The notes: generated by a model from the sequence alone, not told the origin. A DNA stretch of 64,000 nucleotides from Halomonas dongshanensis (GCF_024790395.1 NZ_JAJISC010000005.1:62001-126000), one strand, 5' to 3'; numbered from the stretch's first letter, positions 8,377 to 17,309 are shown. Numbers and translations are program-made.

Positions 8377-9549
8377 CTAGTTGTATGCCCATGTTTCTCT
8401 TACGCGAACGTACTTGATGCGTTGGCGAAAGTAGGTAAAAGCGATGTGCAGCTTCCCATCCTGACCCTGAATGATGGTGGGATAGGAGTATTCTCGATTT
8501 TTCTTGTCAACGGAGTTATTGGTCATGCAGTAGCCATCGCCGATTTCGAGGTCGCGCCGGATGGGCCAACTTCGACCACCGTCGGTCGAGATGGCTAGTG
8601 TCATGGGAGCGCGCGGTGCGCCCCAGAAGGCTGATTTATCAGCTTTGCTCGTTTGATCGACCAACTCACCGTGATCTTCAGAGTCCTCGATATCGTCATA
8701 AAGCGATGTGCGTCGCTCAGCGTTCGGGTCGGCTCGCCGATGATTGTAGACTAACGCCAAATGCCCGTTGTCCAGGCAGGTGAACTGGATAGATGAGTTG
8801 TTGTTAGGAAGCTCGGTTGGCTCCGGCTCACTCCAGTGAATTGCATCTTTTGAGCGGCTCAAATAAATGTTGTCTGCCCAGCGACTACGATAGAGCGCGA
8901 TAAAAGATCCGTCCTTGAGGGCCTGGATGTTCATGTGCACACAGCCAACGCTTTTGGGCACATCGTGCTGATGCCAGCTACGGCCGGCATCCTTCGAAAC
9001 CATCACCGCGCTGATGTCGTCGTTGCCTGTCCAGCGTTCGCCCTCGGCTACGCGGCATAAAAATATCGGCAATACCCAGTTGCCGTCGGGCGTGAAAACG
9101 GGCGGCTGGCGGATGAAAATCCCTGGCATTTCGAATAGATCTTTCGTTTTGCTCCAGGTTTCGCCGCCGTCATGGGAGATACGGTGGCGAATGATGGCAG
9201 TATTTTGATGACCGGATAATTGAGCGGTATAGAGAAGCCAGAGTGCACCATCGGGCGCAGTAAACAGAACGGGATTTTGCTCCGAGCGGGTGGTGTCATC
9301 AGACAGCTTGACCGGATTACTCCATTGTGTGCCGCCTTTTTTTAACCGAGCGACGTGAATCGATATATCCGGTACCCCCTCTTGAGTGCCGCCGAACCAG
9401 GCGCATAGCAGGTCACCATTGTCGATTTCGTGGAGAAAAGCGGCGTGATTTTGTAGGCAGGGTGTCGGCAGGTACGCTTCCTGACGGCTGCCGTCGATTA
9501 CGGCGGTGTGCAGTTGACCTACCTTGGGCCTGTCAATAACTTCGCTCAT
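8377..9549 (-). CDS. Sialidase-like BNR-repeat protein, cytoplasmic
   Basis: A 390-residue six-bladed beta-propeller of the sialidase superfamily (predicted neuraminidase, COG4692-like). Asp-box motifs are visible at SHDGGETW (125-132), SKDAGRSW (185-192), a degenerate SKDAIHW (233-239) and STDGGRSW (321-328). There is no signal peptide, so it should act on a substrate already imported into the cytoplasm. It is the last gene of an operon with tctC, tctB and tctA, nine bases after tctA, which links its substrate to that transporter. True sialidase activity is doubtful: I could not find the full Arg triad and Tyr/Glu pair with certainty. It may hydrolyse or otherwise process a sugar acid. An AAGGA ribosome site precedes the ATG. 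Confidence 0.75.
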   Translation of the reverse strand: MSEVIDRPKVGQLHTAVIDGSRQEAYLPTPCLQNHAAFLHEIDNGDLLCAWFGGTQEGVPDISIHVARLKKGGTQWSNPVKLSDDTTRSEQNPVLFTAPDGALWLLYTAQLSGHQNTAIIRHRISHDGGETWSKTKDLFEMPGIFIRQPPVFTPDGNWVLPIFLCRVAEGERWTGNDDISAVMVSKDAGRSWHQHDVPKSVGCVHMNIQALKDGSFIALYRSRWADNIYLSRSKDAIHWSEPEPTELPNNNSSIQFTCLDNGHLALVYNHRRADPNAERRTSLYDDIEDSEDHGELVDQTSKADKSAFWGAPRAPMTLAISTDGGRSWPIRRDLEIGDGYCMTNNSVDKKNREYSYPTIIQGQDGKLHIAFTYFRQRIKYVRVRETWAYN

Positions 9550-9558
9550 AGTGTGTCC

Positions 9559-11073
9559 TTAATGTTGTTCAGCAGTACTGGTTGTGGAGTCTGGCCGACG
9601 GCGAAAGCGGCGAAAGCCATAGCGCAGCAGCGGCCAGTAAAGTGGCAGTAGGGCGATAGCCCAGATGATGGCGCTGATGGGCGTGATAAAATCGAGGTAG
9701 TTGCCGCGGGTGATCAAGAGGCCTCGAGCGATCTCGTTTTCGATGATTGGTCCAAGCGTCATGCCGATGACGATGGGTGCTCGAGGTACGCCAGCTTTGG
9801 CAAGGTAGTAGCCAAATACGCCAACACCGAGCATCACCAAAATATCCCAAGGGTTGTTGCGTAGCGCATAGGCTCCGATGATGCAGATCAGAAGAATGAT
9901 CGGCAGTAGAATGCTCTCCTTGACCTGAAGGGCTCGCGAGAAAAGCTTTGCGCCAGGCAGGCCAATCAGTAACACAATAAAATTAACAATGACGGTTGTA
10001 GCGAAGAACTGATAAACCAGTGGTGCATGGTCACGCATCAGCAGTGGTCCCGGCTGCAATCCGTGAATCATGAAGCTGCCGATGATCACTGCGGTAACTG
10101 CCCCACCCGGAAGCCCTAGCGTTAGAAGCGGGATGAGCGCGCCCACACCGGAGGCGCTGTTGGCGGTTTCCGAGCAGGCAATGCCTTCGGGTTCTCCTGA
10201 CCCGAAGCGCTCACGGTATTTGGATATATTACGTCCCTGGCTATAAGAAATCAGCGAAGCAACGTCCGCGCCGGCACCGGGGATTGCGCCTACAATGGTG
10301 CCGATACCGGTTGAGCGCAATTGGGCCGGGATTAGGCGGCGTAATAGCGGCCAAGACGGCATGACCTTTGAAACCTGAACGATGGGTTGGCTTCGGTGAG
10401 AGATGCGTTCGAAACGTTGCATGATCTCGGGAATAGCAAATAGGCCGATAATCACTGCAATGAACGGAATGCCTCCCATCAGATAGGGAATGTCCTGTGT
10501 AAAGCGTGGCTGGCCATTGATCTCGTCCAGACCAACTGTTGCGAGAAAGAGTCCAATCAGGCAGGCAATCGCCCCCTTAAGAAATGATCCGCCGGAGAGT
10601 GAGGCGACGGCCATTAGTGCAAGCACCGCGATGGCGCAGTATTCGCGAGGGCCGAGTGAAAGCGCGAATTGAGAAATTGGATAGGCGAGCAATATCAGCA
10701 GGAGTGACGCCAGCACTCCGCCGATGAAGGACGATATGGTGCTCAGACCGAGTGCCAGTCCCGCTTGGCCCTTACGCCCCATTGGATAGCCGTCGAACAC
10801 CGTAGTGACAGCCATGGCCGAACCGGGAATACCGATTACCGTAGCTGGAATTGAGCCGCCAAAGACGGCACCGATATAGATACCCAGCAAGCAGCTGATA
10901 CCGGTGAAAGGATCGAACACAAACGTTAACGGGCTGGCGATGGCCACACCCAGTGAAGGCGAAATGCCTGGCATGGCGCCCACCACGATACCGATAGCGA
11001 CCGCGCCGACCAACAGTAACAGTAGTAGTGGATCCAGAAGGGATGCAAACCCCTGTAGCAATAGCTCGAACAT
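9559..11073 (-). CDS. tctA: Tripartite tricarboxylate transporter large membrane subunit TctA
   Basis: A 504-residue polytopic membrane protein, the transport channel of the TTT family. Diagnostic motifs include GIVVGAMPGISPSLGVAIASPLTF near the N-terminus, IYIGAVFGGSIPATVIGIPGSAMAVTTVFDGYPMGRKGQAGLALGLS, and a second copy-like region GTIVGAIPGAGADVASLISYSQG with LTLGLPGGAVTAVIIG. These are the repeated GxIPG and P-rich loops of TctA. It works with TctB and the periplasmic TctC to import carboxylates using the ion gradient. It lies 10 bases after tctB and 9 before the sialidase-like gene. Confidence 0.95.
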   Translation of the reverse strand: MFELLLQGFASLLDPLLLLLLVGAVAIGIVVGAMPGISPSLGVAIASPLTFVFDPFTGISCLLGIYIGAVFGGSIPATVIGIPGSAMAVTTVFDGYPMGRKGQAGLALGLSTISSFIGGVLASLLLILLAYPISQFALSLGPREYCAIAVLALMAVASLSGGSFLKGAIACLIGLFLATVGLDEINGQPRFTQDIPYLMGGIPFIAVIIGLFAIPEIMQRFERISHRSQPIVQVSKVMPSWPLLRRLIPAQLRSTGIGTIVGAIPGAGADVASLISYSQGRNISKYRERFGSGEPEGIACSETANSASGVGALIPLLTLGLPGGAVTAVIIGSFMIHGLQPGPLLMRDHAPLVYQFFATTVIVNFIVLLIGLPGAKLFSRALQVKESILLPIILLICIIGAYALRNNPWDILVMLGVGVFGYYLAKAGVPRAPIVIGMTLGPIIENEIARGLLITRGNYLDFITPISAIIWAIALLPLYWPLLRYGFRRFRRRPDSTTSTAEQH

Positions 11074-11083
11074 ACCGGGCTCC

Positions 11084-12346
11084 TTACCAGACCGATCCTA
11101 AGGGGAGAGGAATACTGAACACGTGGTAAAAAAGCATATAAGTGCTCACTGCAATGGCTGCGTTGATCGCGACGACTCTTAAAAGCCCAGCCAGGCTTAG
11201 TTCAGCGCGCAGCAGCGCCATGATCAACGAGGAGACCAGAATAGAGGTGGTAATGAAGCCTACGATGTTCATTAAAAAGGGGAATAGTGCGATTGCTGCC
11301 AACGTGATAGGAATTGCATAGGCACGTCCGTGGGCTGGCCTTGCCTTAACCGTTACACCTTGTCTGCCTTGTGTTGCGAGTGCTTGTAGTAGTTTTTGTG
11401 CTTCTTCACCGTCGGTGTTGAGCCAGGGAACCTGTACATGCTTTAGCTGCGCCGTGAAGGTCGAGGCTTGAGCGGCATCCCGTAACCGCCCGGCGTGCGC
11501 TTGACGAACACCTTCTCCCTGGTGCATGGGCGTGAACAGGGCCGCCCACTCGCCATAGATTAGTCCGCCATCTTCGGCGTCGTTGCCATCGAAGGTTTTT
11601 TCTACCGTGATAACGCCCGTCTGTAAAAACTCCTCGAGCTCAGAGCGGGCTGCAAGTGCGGCGTCCACGCGGCCCTCGGTCAGGGCGCTGTGCAAGGCCT
11701 TCATGTTCATGGCTTGCCAGTGTTTGGCTTCCGGAATACAACCGTTGGTGCCGCGTAACTTTTCCAGAAAGACGGTATCTTCGAGTAGTTCGTCGTAACC
11801 GATCGAAAGCGTTTCTCGAGGGGTGTTAGCCGCCTCGCTGCGCACTGCTAGAATGAAAGCATCGAAGTAGAGCAGGCTCAGCGGTGCAAAACCCTGTAAA
11901 TGTTCTTGAGCGGCGAGCTCTGCATTGGTTTGGGTTGCTCGCGAGGAAGCGGCTAGCAGTGAGGTATCTGGATGGCTACGCTTGGTGACGCTCAAAGCAG
12001 AGAAGTGACCGAGCCCGGTATGGCTCGATAGTGTCATCCGCGGACCTGGCTGCGCGTCGAGGGCTTGTATTAGTACTTTGAATGTCGTGTCATCTTCGGA
12101 GCCTTCGGAAAAATTAGCAAAGACCTTGTGTCGCTGATCAAACAAGAGCTTGGTTAGTGCCACCAGTGTGCAGGTGAGTAAAACCACTAATACGATGGTG
12201 GGTATAAACCCCGGACCAATGGTCCGACGCATCTCTAAAGGCATGCTGAGTGCTTGAATCAGAAAGAAGCTACCCGCCAGTAGCAGCAGGACCAGAGTCC
12301 AGAATTCGATGGTTTTTAGCCGGTATCTAAGGGTTTGGTACTTCAT
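11084..12346 (-). CDS. tctB: TctB small membrane subunit with an inserted TctC-like domain (fusion)
   Basis: At 420 residues this is more than twice the usual TctB length (about 150-180). The ends are normal TctB: a helix at 14-36, a helix at 48-68, then helices at about 343-360, 362-378 and 386-410, ending with the PLPLG typical of TctB. Between them, about 88-325, is a soluble insert that looks like a TctC (Bug) binding protein. SHPDTSLLAASS resembles the PDGYTLL region, EHLQGFAPLSLLYFDAFILAV resembles the DFTPVSLLxxxPxxLVV region, and RDAAQASTFTAQLKHVQVPWLNTDGEEAQ resembles the C-terminal helix and TPEEF end. A complete separate TctC is present next door, so the insert is additional. Topology predicts that this loop may be cytoplasmic, which would exclude a classical periplasmic role. 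Confidence 0.8.
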   Translation of the reverse strand: MKYQTLRYRLKTIEFWTLVLLLLAGSFFLIQALSMPLEMRRTIGPGFIPTIVLVVLLTCTLVALTKLLFDQRHKVFANFSEGSEDDTTFKVLIQALDAQPGPRMTLSSHTGLGHFSALSVTKRSHPDTSLLAASSRATQTNAELAAQEHLQGFAPLSLLYFDAFILAVRSEAANTPRETLSIGYDELLEDTVFLEKLRGTNGCIPEAKHWQAMNMKALHSALTEGRVDAALAARSELEEFLQTGVITVEKTFDGNDAEDGGLIYGEWAALFTPMHQGEGVRQAHAGRLRDAAQASTFTAQLKHVQVPWLNTDGEEAQKLLQALATQGRQGVTVKARPAHGRAYAIPITLAAIALFPFLMNIVGFITTSILVSSLIMALLRAELSLAGLLRVVAINAAIAVSTYMLFYHVFSIPLPLGSVW

Positions 12347-12413
12347 TGAGCGCTATCCCTATAAAGTGAGGGAGCATTCGAGTCGTTGTCGAGCGCTCCC
12401 CCTGGGTCTTGAT

Positions 12414-13358
12414 TTATTGCTTTAGTAGATCGGCAGCGGCAGCAAATGCGTCGTTTTGTCGAGCCAGCCATTGCTTGAAGTCGTCGCCGGTTCGCAATTG
12501 AACGTTGAAGCCAATACGGTTCATTCGCTCGTTGAATGTTTCGTCCTCTGCGATATGTGTGCAGGCATCGACCAAATAGTTTTCAACTTCTTCGGGTAGA
12601 TTTGCTGGTGCGCCAATAGCGCGGAATAGCCCAATATCAAGCGGATAACCCTCTTCGGCAGAGGTGGGTACATTTGGCAGGCTCTGGGAGCGTTCCTCGC
12701 TGAAGAAGGCCAGCATGCGAATCTGATCTGCCTGAACCTGCGAATAAGCTTCTGCATCCGATACCACGGCACCATCCACATGCCCACCGATGACGGCGGT
12801 GATCGCATCACCCGAGCCTGAGTAGGGAATGAGCGTTGGGTCGGTGTCGGTGACATTTCCAGCCGAAAGCGCGATTAGCTCGCCAATGGAGGTATAGCCA
12901 AGCGCAAGCCGGTCTGGATCCTCTTGGGCGATAGCCACCCAGTCTGCCAGGGTCTCGATTTCGCTATCGGCGCTGACCACGATACCTACCGGTTCGGCGG
13001 ACAGCAGGCAGATGGGCGTGAAGTCGTCGATGCTGGCGGGAAAGCCGTTGATGATATGTGGATTACCCACTAGTGAGCTATTGATCATGGCGATGTTATA
13101 GCCATCCGGACGTGCCGAAGAGGCTGCGTGAAAGCCTACCGCTCCGCTGCCGCCGGTTCGGTTCACCGGAAGTACGTCCACGCCTGCATATTCTGATAGT
13201 GACTGGGAAAAAGCGCGTCCTACTAAGTCGTTACCACCACCCTGGCCAAAGGGAATGATCAGTTCTATGGCTCTGTCTGGGTAATCGGCCATAGCCGCTG
13301 CCGGTGCAATCAACGCCGTGGCGACAAGTATTCCAAAGGAGCTGTGTAGTGCTGTCAT
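12414..13358 (-). CDS. tctC: Tripartite tricarboxylate transporter substrate-binding protein TctC
   Basis: A 314-residue periplasmic binding protein of the Bug/TctC family. A signal peptide covers residues 1-24 (cleavage near AMA-DYP). The mature protein begins YPDRAIELIIPFGQGGGNDLVGR, then has PVNRTGGSGAVGFHAASSARPDGYNIAM, the two signature loops of the family. The C-terminal helix and DDFKQWLARQ tail are also typical. It would deliver a carboxylated ligand to TctA/TctB. First gene of its operon, 67 bp ahead of tctB. Its promoter region carries the AT-rich stretch and palindrome described at 13481. The ligand cannot be predicted; the neighbouring sialidase-like protein hints at a sugar acid. 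Confidence 0.93.
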   Translation of the reverse strand: MTALHSSFGILVATALIAPAAAMADYPDRAIELIIPFGQGGGNDLVGRAFSQSLSEYAGVDVLPVNRTGGSGAVGFHAASSARPDGYNIAMINSSLVGNPHIINGFPASIDDFTPICLLSAEPVGIVVSADSEIETLADWVAIAQEDPDRLALGYTSIGELIALSAGNVTDTDPTLIPYSGSGDAITAVIGGHVDGAVVSDAEAYSQVQADQIRMLAFFSEERSQSLPNVPTSAEEGYPLDIGLFRAIGAPANLPEEVENYLVDACTHIAEDETFNERMNRIGFNVQLRTGDDFKQWLARQNDAFAAAADLLKQ

Positions 13359-13773
13359 GTGAGTCTCCGATTTTCTTGTTATCGGTGAGGGGTGAAAGCG
13401 TGATAGCCGTTTATGAATCTCTGTTCATGGGTGCTTATGCTAACTATAAAATGATCGAAATGATCAGTCGGTGCATTTGCACTTTTGTACGATATACCAA
13501 AGTAGATGATACAAAAGGCTATGTTTTTTTATTAAATTATTGATTTTATGTTTTTTTATGTCTTGTGTGTTTTTTCTTGCTACCATTGTTAGGTTCTCTA
13601 TAAGTAAATTAGCATGCTCATTAAATAAAATATTATTTGCATCGATCATTATTTTTGATCAAATCAGTCTTTGTTGTTTGATGCAGTACTTAAAGTCAAT
13701 GCTGACTTGGCGCAATAACGTTGTGCTAGCGGTGTCTGGCGCCATGCTAAGAAATCAAGAAGGAGGATGGTCA
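13359..13773. other. AT-rich divergent intergenic region, tctC / SDR
   Basis: A 415-bp region with no credible gene. It contains the shared AAATGATCGAAA element (13449-13460), the 23-bp palindrome (13481-13503), a long T-rich stretch (about 13520-13660) and a TTTTGATCAA palindromic element (13653-13662) that also occurs at 18763-18772. The region is far richer in A and T than the surrounding genes. It must hold the promoters for the tctCBA operon (minus) and the SDR gene (plus). Confidence 0.6.
13481..13503. promoter_or_regulatory. Operator-like 23-bp palindrome upstream of tctC
   Basis: Left arm ACTTTTGTA and right arm TACCAAAGT are imperfectly symmetrical around a 5-bp centre. The same architecture and length recur at 18617-18639 upstream of the TRAP-TAXI operon, and both are preceded by GCATTTG and by AAATGATCGAAA. 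This is about 120 bases upstream of the tctC start. It probably binds a dimeric regulator, which may be encoded outside the window. Confidence 0.55.
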
Positions 13774-14442
13774 ATGCATGCATTAGTGACGGGGTGCAGT
13801 TCTGGCATCGGCTTAGAGATATGCCGTTATCTTTTGGAGCAAGGTTTCGAAGTTACTGGGTTATCACGTCGTGAACCACCGATTAAAAGTGAGTGGTTCC
13901 ACTGGATGAGCGTTGACCTAGGGGCGCTGGCAACGACGCCTCTTGATCTTGAGGCGAGTGACTTTGATGCCTTTGTGCATGCTGCTGGCGTTATGCACAC
14001 GGGCGATATCAATGCTTACGAACATGCGCTCACCGAACAGATGTGGCGGCTTCACGTCGATGCACCTGCATTGCTTTTAAAGAAGCTTTTGGGTGACGAC
14101 GCTCCATTGAAACGAATCATACTCATAGGTAGCCGGACCCAGCAGGGAGCACTGGGTAAATGCGCCTACGCTGCCTCAAAAGCTGCACAGCAAGGGTTAG
14201 TGCGCTCTTGGGCTATGGAGCTTGTGTCTCAACAAATCACCGTTAATTTGATAGCGCCGGGCGCAACGCGCACCCCAATGCTGGAAGACCCCAATAGGGC
14301 TGGCGTGGCACCGAAGCTTCCTCCAATGGGGCGCTTTATCGAGCCTGAGGAGATCGCTGCTAGCGTAGGCTTTTTGCTCAGTGATAATGCTCGTTCTATT
14401 ACCGGACAGACGCTAACGGTCTGTGCAGGGGCGTCGCTTTGA
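13774..14442 (+). CDS. SDR-family NAD(P)-dependent oxidoreductase
   Basis: A 222-residue short-chain dehydrogenase/reductase. The N-terminal cofactor site is VTGCSSGIG, the NAAG-equivalent is HAAGVM, the catalytic Ser is in IGSRTQQG, and the Tyr and Lys are in YAASKAAQQ. The C-terminus has NLIAPGATRTPM and a SITGQTLTVCAG end. The open frame runs far upstream through AT-rich DNA, but the ATG at 13774 has AAGGAGG at ideal spacing and begins directly with the Rossmann strand. It is transcribed divergently from tctCBA and convergently with the aldolase gene. The substrate is unknown; the position suggests oxidation of a hydroxy acid or sugar acid taken up by one of the neighbouring transporters. 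Its codon use is more AT-rich than that of core genes. Confidence 0.88.
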   Translation: MHALVTGCSSGIGLEICRYLLEQGFEVTGLSRREPPIKSEWFHWMSVDLGALATTPLDLEASDFDAFVHAAGVMHTGDINAYEHALTEQMWRLHVDAPALLLKKLLGDDAPLKRIILIGSRTQQGALGKCAYAASKAAQQGLVRSWAMELVSQQITVNLIAPGATRTPMLEDPNRAGVAPKLPPMGRFIEPEEIAASVGFLLSDNARSITGQTLTVCAGASL

Positions 14443-14514
14443 GAAAAACGAAGAGCCTTATATTGCTTACTTTGACGCGCACCAAAGCCTCCTGCTAGCG
14501 AGCTAATTGAAACC

Positions 14515-14537
14515 AAAAGCCCCGCATTGAGCGGGGC
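14515..14537 (-). terminator. Terminator of the TRAP-TAXI/aldolase operon
   Basis: On the minus strand GCCCCGC-TCAAT-GCGGGGC followed by TTTT, 24 bases after the aldolase stop codon. It is nearly the same as the terminator at 8331-8355. Confidence 0.8.
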
Positions 14538-14560
14538 CGTTAGGGGCTCCGCCAATTTGT

Positions 14561-15334
14561 TTATCGCTGCGCTGCCTTCAAATGTGCGGCAGCGGCGGCG
14601 TCTAGGTGGTTCAGGTCAGAGGAGACGGTGGCGAAGGTGAACCCTTCGGCCAAGCGGGCGTTGGCGATATCGCCTGCCATGGTATGAATGCCAGCTGCGA
14701 TACCGGCGCTAGCACAGGCCTTATGAACACGGGCCAGAGCGCGCTCGAACACCTCTTTCTTAGCCGGATCGGCGGCGGTTTCACCGCCCAGTGCCAGCAT
14801 CAGATCGGCGGGGCCGACATAGATACCGTCGACGCCGTCGAGCGCTGCGATCTCATCGATGCACTCGAGCGCGCTTACGGTTTCGATCATGATGATGCAG
14901 GCGATTTCATCGTTCATATCGGCGCTGCGCGGGCCCGAACGCAGCCCCGCGCGCATGGGGCCATAGCTGCGATTGCCTGCGGGCGCGTAACGGCAGAACG
15001 CTACTGCACGGCGGGCATCGTCGACCGATTCGATCATCGGTACGATCACACCTTGCGCTCCCGCGTCCAGCGCCATGCCGATCAAGTGGCCATCGTTCGA
15101 GGCGACGCGCACTAGCCCCGCACAGCGATTGCCCCCGAGTGCCGCGCCTGCATCGATGGCGATCAACCCATTGAGCAGAGCATGCGGATCGTGAAAGCCG
15201 TGTTGGGCATCGAAACAGACATAGTCCCAGCCGTGGCGGGCCACGCGCTCTTGAACGGCGGGTACCGGCAGCTGCGTCCAATAGCCCAGGATGCGCTCTC
15301 GATTACGCAGGCGTTGAGCAAAATCTCGCTTCAT
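14561..15334 (-). CDS. HpcH/HpaI-family 2-oxo acid aldolase
   Basis: A 257-residue class II (metal-dependent) aldolase of the HpcH/HpaI family, a TIM barrel that cleaves 4-hydroxy-2-oxo acids to pyruvate and an aldehyde. Visible motifs are FDAQHGF (43-49 region, catalytic His), VPMIESVDDARRAV, the RSYGPMRAG loop with the substrate Arg region, the metal-ligand Glu in IIMIETVSALECIDEI, and the metal-ligand Asp in YVGPADLMLALGG. It is the last gene of the operon with the TRAP-TAXI transporter, 46 bp after the permease stop, so it probably splits the imported compound or a derivative. The exact substrate (for example a 3-deoxy sugar acid) cannot be decided. Confidence 0.88.
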   Translation of the reverse strand: MKRDFAQRLRNRERILGYWTQLPVPAVQERVARHGWDYVCFDAQHGFHDPHALLNGLIAIDAGAALGGNRCAGLVRVASNDGHLIGMALDAGAQGVIVPMIESVDDARRAVAFCRYAPAGNRSYGPMRAGLRSGPRSADMNDEIACIIMIETVSALECIDEIAALDGVDGIYVGPADLMLALGGETAADPAKKEVFERALARVHKACASAGIAAGIHTMAGDIANARLAEGFTFATVSSDLNHLDAAAAAHLKAAQR

Positions 15335-15380
15335 CTTCTTTCCTCTAAATACGGTTTTAAGAGGCCCTCGGGCGGCCTCG

Positions 15381-17270
15381 TCAGGCTCGCACCGGCACCA
15401 GGCGCGGGCGTAGAGTGAAGCACCAGAGCAGTAGCCCCACGGCGGCGATTACGCTGATGTCCCATACCGTGGAGAGCGTCGGCGATAGAATCAGGGCGAG
15501 GCTAATGACCAGGAAGACGCCGCGTTCTAGCCACGAGAGCTTGCCGTTCATCCATCCCATCAAGAACACCGCCCAAGAGAAGGTCGCCAGCAGCATACCT
15601 GCTGCACCCACAGCGATTTGCATAGCGGTGCCTTGCCACAGTACGTGGGGGTCGTTGATGAAGCCGAAGGGAACGATGAAGATCACCAACGAATAGGCAA
15701 AGGCGAGAAGCCCGGTCTTGTTGGCATCGGAGTTGGCGATCCCGGCTGCGGCGTAGGAGCACAGCGCCACCGGTGGCGTGACCATCGATAGAACGCAGTA
15801 GTAGAGCACGAAGAGGTTGGCTGCCAAGCGATCTACGCCCAAGTCCACAAGCGCAGGTACGAACACCAGCGAGCCGATGATGTAGGCCGCCACCGTCGGT
15901 AGTCCCATGCCCATGATGATGCAGCCCACGATGACCAACAGCAGTGAAAGATAAAGCTGTCCCGTGCCGGCATCCGAGAGCAGGCTGACGAACTTCAGCG
16001 CCAGGTTCGACTGGGTCGCCACGACCATTACCACGCCCACGGCCGCTAGCGGTGCCGAAATCCAGGCCATCTGCTTGGCCGTATCCAGTACCGCATCGAA
16101 CAGCTGGCGCAGGTCATAGCGGGTCGATTTGCGCAGAAGCGGCATGATCAGCGCTGTAACGGTGCCCACGAGTGCCGCATAGGGCGCCGAGTAGCCGATG
16201 ATCAAGCACACGATCATGGCGATGGGCGAGACCAGAAGATGCGCACGCGGCATGACCGGGTCGATATCAAGAAGCTCTGGCGGAACGTTGCCGATACCGA
16301 AGCGGCGGGCGCGTAGATCGACGATGACGTAGAGGGCGAAGTAGAAGGCCGCCGAGGGAATCAGCGCGGCCGCAGCGATAGTGCCGTAAGGAATGCCCAA
16401 TAGATCCGCCATGACGAAGGCGGCCACCCCCATGATGGGCGGCATGAGCTGTCCGCCCGTCGAGGCGATGGCTTCGGTGGCAGCGGCTTGGTCTTTGGAA
16501 TATCCCGCGCGGTTCATGATTGGGATGGTCAGCACGCCGGTGGAAGTGGTGTTGGCGATGGCCGAGCCCGATACCATGCCGAAAAGTGCCGAACCGACCA
16601 GTGACATTTTGGCAGCACCACCTTTGAGGCGCGCCGTCATTCGCATGGCGAGATCGATGAACAGCGCCCCGCCGCCGGTGAAGGTGAACACCGTGCCGAA
16701 AAGCACGAAATAGAACACGAAGTTAATGGCCGCCGTGGCAGTGACGCCGAAGATGCCATCGGTCTTCATGCTGATGAGCTCGGTCATCGTTGCGAGCGAA
16801 AAACCGGGGAAGGCCATCCAGCCGGGGAAATAGCCGCCGAAGTAGGCGTAGCCGAGAAAAGCCAGCACGACGGCCAAAAGTGACCAGCCGACGGCGCGTC
16901 GCACGGCTTCGAAGATCAGGATCAGCCCGGCGACGTGTAAAAACATATCCACGGTAAGCACCGGATCGATCATTTCGAGATGACGCTCTAAGCGGCGTAT
17001 CTCGTTGTGATAGATCCACACGAACGAGAGCGACAGCGCAATGCCGCCTAGATCGATGGCGTGCCCCAACCAGCGCTTTACGCCCTGCCAGGCTAGCGGG
17101 TTGAAGGCAAACACCAACGCCACGGACATGTACACGTGAAACGTCACCGAGGCCAGCGGTGACGATGGGTTGAAGAAGTGGCGAAGTAGATAGACGACGT
17201 AAGTAAAGGAGAGTCCTATCTGAATGACGCGAAGCAGCATGGGGAAGGTGAGCAGATTGGACGGTTTCAA
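15381..17270 (-). CDS. TRAP transporter permease, fused 4TM/12TM (TAXI type)
   Basis: A polytopic membrane protein of about 629 residues that combines the DctQ-like small subunit (N-terminal four helices, about 1-150) and the DctM-like large subunit (about 180-629), the usual TAXI-type TRAP permease. Motifs include SGSAIANTTSTGVLTIPIM, EAIASTGGQLMPPIMG and the MGLPTVAAYI region. An upstream TTG at 17339 would add 23 arginine-rich residues but lies within a hairpin. I favour the TTG at 17270 because GAGGT precedes it at good spacing; the ATG at 17240 is also possible. It takes substrate from the TAXI binding protein upstream and uses a Na+ or H+ gradient. Confidence 0.88.
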   Translation of the reverse strand: MKPSNLLTFPMLLRVIQIGLSFTYVVYLLRHFFNPSSPLASVTFHVYMSVALVFAFNPLAWQGVKRWLGHAIDLGGIALSLSFVWIYHNEIRRLERHLEMIDPVLTVDMFLHVAGLILIFEAVRRAVGWSLLAVVLAFLGYAYFGGYFPGWMAFPGFSLATMTELISMKTDGIFGVTATAAINFVFYFVLFGTVFTFTGGGALFIDLAMRMTARLKGGAAKMSLVGSALFGMVSGSAIANTTSTGVLTIPIMNRAGYSKDQAAATEAIASTGGQLMPPIMGVAAFVMADLLGIPYGTIAAAALIPSAAFYFALYVIVDLRARRFGIGNVPPELLDIDPVMPRAHLLVSPIAMIVCLIIGYSAPYAALVGTVTALIMPLLRKSTRYDLRQLFDAVLDTAKQMAWISAPLAAVGVVMVVATQSNLALKFVSLLSDAGTGQLYLSLLLVIVGCIIMGMGLPTVAAYIIGSLVFVPALVDLGVDRLAANLFVLYYCVLSMVTPPVALCSYAAAGIANSDANKTGLLAFAYSLVIFIVPFGFINDPHVLWQGTAMQIAVGAAGMLLATFSWAVFLMGWMNGKLSWLERGVFLVISLALILSPTLSTVWDISVIAAVGLLLWCFTLRPRLVPVRA

Positions 17271-17309
17271 GACGCGTACCTCGGGATTGATCGCCGTAAT
17301 GATGGCTTT

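Noticed and set aside
13540-13773. N-terminal extension of the SDR gene through AT-rich DNA
   Set aside because: The extension has unusual composition and no conserved sequence, while the ATG at 13774 has a strong ribosome site and starts the Rossmann fold.
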